A stretch of 64,000 bases of DNA from assembly GCA_965263165.1 (NCBI GenBank), contig OZ253584.1, positions 1,736,001 to 1,800,000 of the forward strand, written 5' to 3'. This stretch comes from SAR202-VII-2 sp965263165. Its GTDB lineage: Bacteria; Chloroflexota; Dehalococcoidia; Lucifugimonadales; SAR202-VII-2. The position numbers and the translations under genes are program-made. The number at the start of each line of letters is the position of its first letter. Position 1 is the first letter of the stretch. Shown here piece by piece: positions 59,645-64,000 of this stretch. Under the pieces are notes generated by a model that ran no database searches, was not told the DNA's origin, and saw only the letters and a list, made by a program, of their open reading frames with translations.

Positions 59645-61140
59645 GATTGCGCTAGCTCCGATACCCGCCCGACAAACAGGACGGCGCCCGTCGCCAGATC
59701 CCGCACCAGGAAGATGAAGGGCCGGTCAATGGTAAGCGTTACCGGCTCGGCGGGGTCCACCGACTTTGTGCCCACTATCACGGCGGTGGCCGCCGCCGCT
59801 TCCGTCCCCGCTTCGTCAACCGATACGAACGCCTGGTGGACGACGTCCGTGACCAGCAGGCACTCGGCGTTTTCCGCAAGACACGAATTCCCGTCCATCC
59901 CCGAGAAGTCGGCGGCCCTTTCGTCGAAGGCGTTCGACATTCCCATTGCTTCGAGCGCGTCGGCGAGGCTGACGCTGGCCTTCACTTCGAACTTCGGCAT
60001 GGCCAACAGGACGCGCCGGGTTTCCAGGTCCTCCAGAATTCCGTCAACCACGGAGGCGTCCAACGACTCCTCGAACTCGCGGAACCTCCCCTCGTCGGGA
60101 AGCAGGATGGCCATGGACATCTCGCCGCCGTCGTACAGCAACTCCACGGCTTGGTGGCCGTCGCCGCGCGCGTAGCCGAATCTCCCCTCCTGCCGCATCA
60201 TCGGCGTCTCGACCTCGCCGCCACCCAGCGGATGGAAGGGTCCCGGAGACGTGGCCCTCTCCTCAAAGGGCAGTTGCCACGCCGCGTTGAAGTAGATGGC
60301 GTTGGCGAGCACCAGCTGCGTCGCGAGCCCTATCGCTCCCGGCGGAATCAGCTCCTCGATCCGATCCTCCGTCTCGCCGGCGACCCAGTCGTTGATACGG
60401 ACGCGCGCCTCCTCTGGAGCGCGGCGAAAGTCCGCACGCCTGACTTCGCTCCCGTACTGCTCGGCAAGGACGTCCAGGAAGGCCATAAGGAACTCGTGGC
60501 CCTCCTGGCCCCAGACGGAGTTGGCGATGTTCAACTGAAAGCCACCATCGTCCTGGCCCGCCACCACCGCTCCTCGGGAGGCGAGTGCGAGGTCCAGGGC
60601 GTTGAAGGCCGGGTGCAACCTGTCTTGGGGAAGGTGGAAGCGGAGGGTGTCGGCCATCTGGCGCTCCGTCTCGCCCTTGGCCCCCGCATAGGTCATGGCG
60701 AGGGCCAGAGAGACGCTGTAGGGGGAGTAGAAGAGGTCGGCTTCTCCTTGGGCCAGGGAGCCGTAAAGGTCGAAGGCGAAGGCGGCGTTCCCGCGCGCCA
60801 GGTTGGCTATGTCCGCCTCCGTCGCTCCCGGCGACGCCGCCCGGGGCTTGAGGGAGTGCAACGCCATGGGCTCCGCGGGGACGGGCGAGGTCGAGGCATC
60901 GGCGGGAGTCGCAGTCGCGGGCGGAGTAGGGGTTGCGGTCGCTGGCGCCGGAGGAGTGGGATCCGCGGGCGAGGGGGCAGGCTGCTCGACGCCGGGAGTG
61001 GGGGTGAGGGTTGGGACGGGAGCGGGTGGGGTTACAGGCGTGACTGCCGGCGTGACTGCTGACGTCGGCGCTGGGTCACATCCGGTGTGCGCCAGTGAGA
61101 GCGCCGCGGCTAGAAGCAGAAAAGCAAGCGGCCTGACCAA
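59641..61140 (-). CDS. Lipoprotein serpin (serine protease inhibitor)
   Basis: A 499-residue serpin. TTG start at 61140 after AAGGAGG gives an ideal lipoprotein signal (VRPLAFLLLAAALSLAHTGC); a Pro/Thr/Ala linker runs to about residue 95. The serpin core has NIANSVWGQEGHEFLMAFLD, LVLANAIYFNAAWQLPF, VLLAMPKFEVKASVSLADAL and VDEAGTEAAAATAVIVGTKS. The last segment is an inhibitory-type hinge of small residues. Counting from P17 (Glu of VDEAGTE), P1 is Lys and P1' is Ser, predicting trypsin-like targets. The C-terminal strand is TIDRPFIFLVRDLATGAVLF. Confidence 0.9.
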   Translation of the reverse strand: MVRPLAFLLLAAALSLAHTGCDPAPTSAVTPAVTPVTPPAPVPTLTPTPGVEQPAPSPADPTPPAPATATPTPPATATPADASTSPVPAEPMALHSLKPRAASPGATEADIANLARGNAAFAFDLYGSLAQGEADLFYSPYSVSLALAMTYAGAKGETERQMADTLRFHLPQDRLHPAFNALDLALASRGAVVAGQDDGGFQLNIANSVWGQEGHEFLMAFLDVLAEQYGSEVRRADFRRAPEEARVRINDWVAGETEDRIEELIPPGAIGLATQLVLANAIYFNAAWQLPFEERATSPGPFHPLGGGEVETPMMRQEGRFGYARGDGHQAVELLYDGGEMSMAILLPDEGRFREFEESLDASVVDGILEDLETRRVLLAMPKFEVKASVSLADALEAMGMSNAFDERAADFSGMDGNSCLAENAECLLVTDVVHQAFVSVDEAGTEAAAATAVIVGTKSVDPAEPVTLTIDRPFIFLVRDLATGAVLFVGRVSELAQS

Positions 61141-62038
61141 GAGAAGAATCCTCCTTCTTTCAACACTCCAAACTGGACCTAGCCCGCGAGACATGCGGCG
61201 ACGTCGGCGAATGCTTATGAGGCCTCGCGCCGGAATAGGATCGAGAAAGCGGCGCGCACACCGACGGTCGCTCCCTGCCTACGCGCCCCTTTCCAACGGG
61301 AGGAAGGTTGGGAAGGGGCGACTGAGCTTCTCTCCTCCTCCTTTCAGTATCCCGAAAAACGCTCCTATCACCACGAATTTCCGTGCCTTTGACACACTGC
61401 GGCCTTTCCCGTGCAGGCGGGAATCCACCCTGCGCCCCTATTGGCCCCTCTACGCAATTGGGAGGTTGGGCGGCTTCTTTATGGATGCTGGGCATGTGAG
61501 GAGCTCGCCGCGTTCACCACCATTGCGGCTCGCGCACTCCGCAGGCGGCGCCATTGACTGCGTTCCGCCGATGCATTGTTCATATTGAGACCACTCACTG
61601 AAGAGCGCGTGGAGTAGTTTCCTTAGGTCTCACGGCTTCTTCCTACGGGCGCCGCTGCATACCCGGACCGCCTTGATCTACGTCCCTTGCCCCCGCATCC
61701 GGTGGGACTGTCTGGGAGTGCAGCCCAAACTGACGCGCATCATGCACTGACAGCTACCAAAGTATAGCAGAGGGGGTGCGGGGTCACTCTGGCTAGCCGA
61801 TGTTGACTTTTTCTTAGCCCCGCTACCCGATGAGGAGCGAGCAAGCCCCAGACCCGCTCCATATTGCCCAGAGGGGATGATTCTCGGTTGGTCTTCACCC
61901 TCAAGCCGCCTCCAAGCTCCAGCCCCTCAAGAACACGGCATATTTGCTGCCCGCCGGATGGCCGATATATCATACCCCTGCTATGGGTATCAATCCGTTC
62001 CGCTGGCCTCCGCGGGACATCCACAGGAGAACACACCC
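61141..62038. other. Intergenic region between the serpin and decarboxylase genes
   Basis: About 900 bp without a protein-like frame. It includes a minus-sense R3-core-like segment near 61285-61320 (CCTTTCCAACGGGAGGAAGG). I see no T-box or known riboswitch pattern before the decarboxylase gene. Confidence 0.4.
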
Positions 62039-63139
62039 ATGACCAACATCCAGACAGCAACCGAACGGTCGCATTCAGAAATTCAGGAAAGACTCGACCG
62101 TTTGTTAGCCGAAATCAAGGACGCCTCAAACCAGCAGGTTGGCTATCCCGGCAATCAAAACTTTGACTACTCGCTGTTGCTGCCCTTCCTCAAATACTCG
62201 CTCAACAACATCGGCGACCCCTTCCACGACAGCAATTATTGGAGCAACACCCACGGAATCGAACGGGAGGTCATCACCCGCTTCGCCGTGCTGATGCGGC
62301 TTGACCCGGACCAGGCCTGGGGCTACGTCACCTCCGGCGGAACCGAGGGTAACCTGTACGGACTCTTTCTGGCGCGGGAAATGTTTCCCAACGGGGTGTT
62401 CTATTTCTCCGAGGAGACCCATTACAGCGTTCTCAAGAACCTGCGAGTGCTAAACGCCCGCTACGTCATGATCAAACGCCAGGAAGATGGAGAAATTGAC
62501 TACCGGGACCTGCCGGCGGTGGTAATCGCCAACATCGGCACGACCATGCGCGGGGCCATCGACAACATCGAACGGATCAAGGGAATCCTGAGGGACCTTC
62601 AGGTCGTCGACAGCTACATCCACGCCGACGCCGCCCTCAGCGGCATGATTCTGCCCTTCGTGGCGGAGCCGCAGCCCTATGGGTTCGACGCCGGCATCAA
62701 CAGCATTGCAGTGAGCGGCCACAAGCTGATTGGAGCGCCGCTGCCCTGCGGCGTGGTGTTGACCCACCGGACCAACGTGGAACGAGTCGGTCGCACCATT
62801 GAGTGCGTCGGAATCCAGGATACCACCCTGTCCGGCTCCCGCAACGGCCTGACTCCCCTGATGCTGTGGTACGCGCTGGAGCAGTACGGAGACAAGGGTT
62901 TCCGAGACGTGGTAGCCAGTATGCTGGCCACCGCGGAATACGCGGTGGAAGAGTTCAACCGGCGCGGCCTGGCGGCCTGGCGCCACCGGAACTCGGTCAC
63001 GGTGGTCTTCCCCAGGCCCGCGCCGGAGGTCTTCAAGAAGTGGCAGATCGCCCCTGAAGGTCAGGTTGCCCACATCATCACGATGCCTCACGTCACCCGC
63101 GAGCAAATCGACGAGCTCATCGCCGACTGCATCCGCTGA
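62039..63139 (+). CDS. PLP-dependent histidine decarboxylase-like protein
   Basis: A 366-residue group II decarboxylase, close in length and motifs to bacterial PLP-type histidine decarboxylases. The motifs are VGYPGNQNFDYS, the cofactor-binding TSGGTEGNLYGLFLARE, ANIGTTMRGAIDNIE, HADAALSGMILPF with the pyridine-N Asp, and the Schiff-base Lys in AVSGHKLIGAPLPCGVV. Serine decarboxylases are close relatives, so the substrate is not certain. Start at 62039 after CAGGAGA; the upstream extension is not conserved. An ACT-domain gene follows 38 bp later. Confidence 0.85.
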   Translation: MTNIQTATERSHSEIQERLDRLLAEIKDASNQQVGYPGNQNFDYSLLLPFLKYSLNNIGDPFHDSNYWSNTHGIEREVITRFAVLMRLDPDQAWGYVTSGGTEGNLYGLFLAREMFPNGVFYFSEETHYSVLKNLRVLNARYVMIKRQEDGEIDYRDLPAVVIANIGTTMRGAIDNIERIKGILRDLQVVDSYIHADAALSGMILPFVAEPQPYGFDAGINSIAVSGHKLIGAPLPCGVVLTHRTNVERVGRTIECVGIQDTTLSGSRNGLTPLMLWYALEQYGDKGFRDVVASMLATAEYAVEEFNRRGLAAWRHRNSVTVVFPRPAPEVFKKWQIAPEGQVAHIITMPHVTREQIDELIADCIR

Positions 63140-63177
63140 CAACAACCCATATCCTCAACAATCCAAGGAGCGTTCCA

Positions 63178-63588
63178 ATGGACCGAGTCAACCGGATCAC
63201 CCGGATCGTTGTCATAGCAAACAACGAAGTGGGCGTTATTGCCGACATAACGGCGATCCTGGCCAACGCCGGCATCAACCTGGAATCAATCAACACCGAG
63301 GTAAGCAGCGAGCAGGAAGCCGTAATCCTGACCACCGACAATTCCGACCGCGCTCTCTACGTCCTCAACCAGGCCGGATACAAGGCGGTCGGCGACGAGG
63401 TGCTGGTCCTCCGGCTCCGGGACGAGCCCGGCGCTCTGGCCCAGGTAGCGGGGAACCTAAAACAGGCCGGCGTGAACATCCAGAGCATGCACATCCTCAA
63501 CCGCCAAGGCGGTTACGCAATGATTGCTCTGACCACCAACGACCGCGCCCGCACCCTGGACGCAATCGGCAGCGACACCATCGTTTGA
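63178..63588 (+). CDS. Tandem ACT-domain protein
   Basis: A 136-residue protein made of two ACT domains and little else: IVVIANNEVGVIADITAILA and LRLRDEPGALAQVAGNLKQA are the ligand-binding loops of the first and second. AAGGAG precedes the ATG, and it is 38 bp from the decarboxylase gene, so one operon. ACT pairs bind amino acids; a role in sensing histidine or its product for the decarboxylase is inferred from the linkage alone. Confidence 0.85.
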   Translation: MDRVNRITRIVVIANNEVGVIADITAILANAGINLESINTEVSSEQEAVILTTDNSDRALYVLNQAGYKAVGDEVLVLRLRDEPGALAQVAGNLKQAGVNIQSMHILNRQGGYAMIALTTNDRARTLDAIGSDTIV

Positions 63589-63767
63589 CCCTTCCGTCTA
63601 TGGTCGGAAAAGTCGGCCGCACACCCGAGTCCGACCTGGCCAACCACCGAAACACCGCTAACCCCCTAGGGATAGTCTGCACAAGTCCGTGGAGCGCGGC
63701 ATGGTCGGATAGGGAAGATGGCGGCGGGGATAGGACGCTTCCTCACCTTCCCTCAAGGCGACGGTTC

Positions 63768-64000
63768 GGCCTTTGATTGTATTTTCGTTACGCGTATCAG
63801 CCGGATTTCGAGGTTTGTAGGCACGGCGGCGCAACAGAAGGCGTAACAAGGCGTCATGAAGCTATAAGGGAGCTGTGAGGAGTCGTAGTGAAGTCGCAAT
63901 GAATTGTAATGAACCGTGGCGGAGCAGGATGGCTCCAAAGGGCTTGTGTCGAAGCGGCGTTCGCTCCGGTCCCACGCTTCTTTGGAGGGTTGTGGGCCTG
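63768..64000 (-). repeat. R2 element, copy 3 (minus strand, truncated by the window end)
   Basis: Read on the minus strand it contains CCAAAGAAGCGTGGGACCGG, CCCTTTGGAGCCATCCTGCT, the phased array, CGCCGTGCCTAC and finally ATACAATCAAAGGCC, in the same order as the other copies. On the plus strand the array's GT (or GC/TA) steps fall near 63843, 63853, 63863, 63875, 63885, 63896, 63906 and 63916. The promoter part would lie beyond position 64000. Confidence 0.75.

Overview
The window is a high-GC bacterial chromosome segment, most likely from a member of the Chloroflexota (SAR202/Dehalococcoidia-like). This is inferred from gene content and not from a marker tree. The clues are five divergent amidohydrolase-2 paralogs, several short-chain dehydrogenases, two MetE-like proteins, and secreted proteins with Pro/Thr-rich linkers. 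Several in-frame disruptions in otherwise intact genes may be real decay or draft-assembly errors.

Layout. 0-8 kb: amidohydrolase, Asp-box (BNR) protein and VOC protein ending in one shared palindrome, an orphan peptide-binding lipoprotein, TatD nuclease, recN. 8-15 kb: a minus-strand catabolic block (ligA-ligB-like extradiol dioxygenase, two SDRs, two paralogous amidohydrolases). 15-24.5 kb: secD/secF, peptide deformylase, a FrnE/DsbA-like protein with an in-frame TGA at the first Cys of its CxxC motif (probable selenoprotein), OsmC, an IS481-type element, CcdA, an alpha/beta hydrolase and a MetE-like gene between direct repeats. 25-37.5 kb: an accessory island with a KAP NTPase, an IS1380 transposase, a leucine-rich-repeat lipoprotein, a frameshifted replication-relaxation gene, an HTH/coiled-coil/membrane protein, HicAB, a large serine recombinase and VapBC. 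37.5-53 kb: a second MetE-like gene, a CAP-domain protein, a zinc-ribbon membrane protein, PncC, RidA-like, dienelactone hydrolase, a PqqC/heme-oxygenase-like protein, a carboxyltransferase-like protein, two amidohydrolases, GlnRS, a MaoC-like protein and tRNA-Trp. 53-64 kb: an MrfA-like helicase and DUF503, hisF-HAD-hisIE, a lipoprotein serpin coupled to a decayed surface-protein gene, and a histidine decarboxylase-like gene with a tandem-ACT partner.

Three non-coding repeat families recur. R1 is a GC-rich hairpin sequence. R2 is a roughly 390-bp element, in two complete copies and one cut by the window end. It carries a strong sigma70-type promoter with an ATG at the predicted +1, a structured segment, and an array of TTAC-like motifs spaced 10-11 bp apart. 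R3 elements are short MITE-like sequences whose ends match the IS481 inverted repeats. They sit at CTAG tetranucleotides that often overlap the stop codons of genes.

The strongest candidates for something undescribed are the R1-R2 element and the putative selenocysteine FrnE-like protein.
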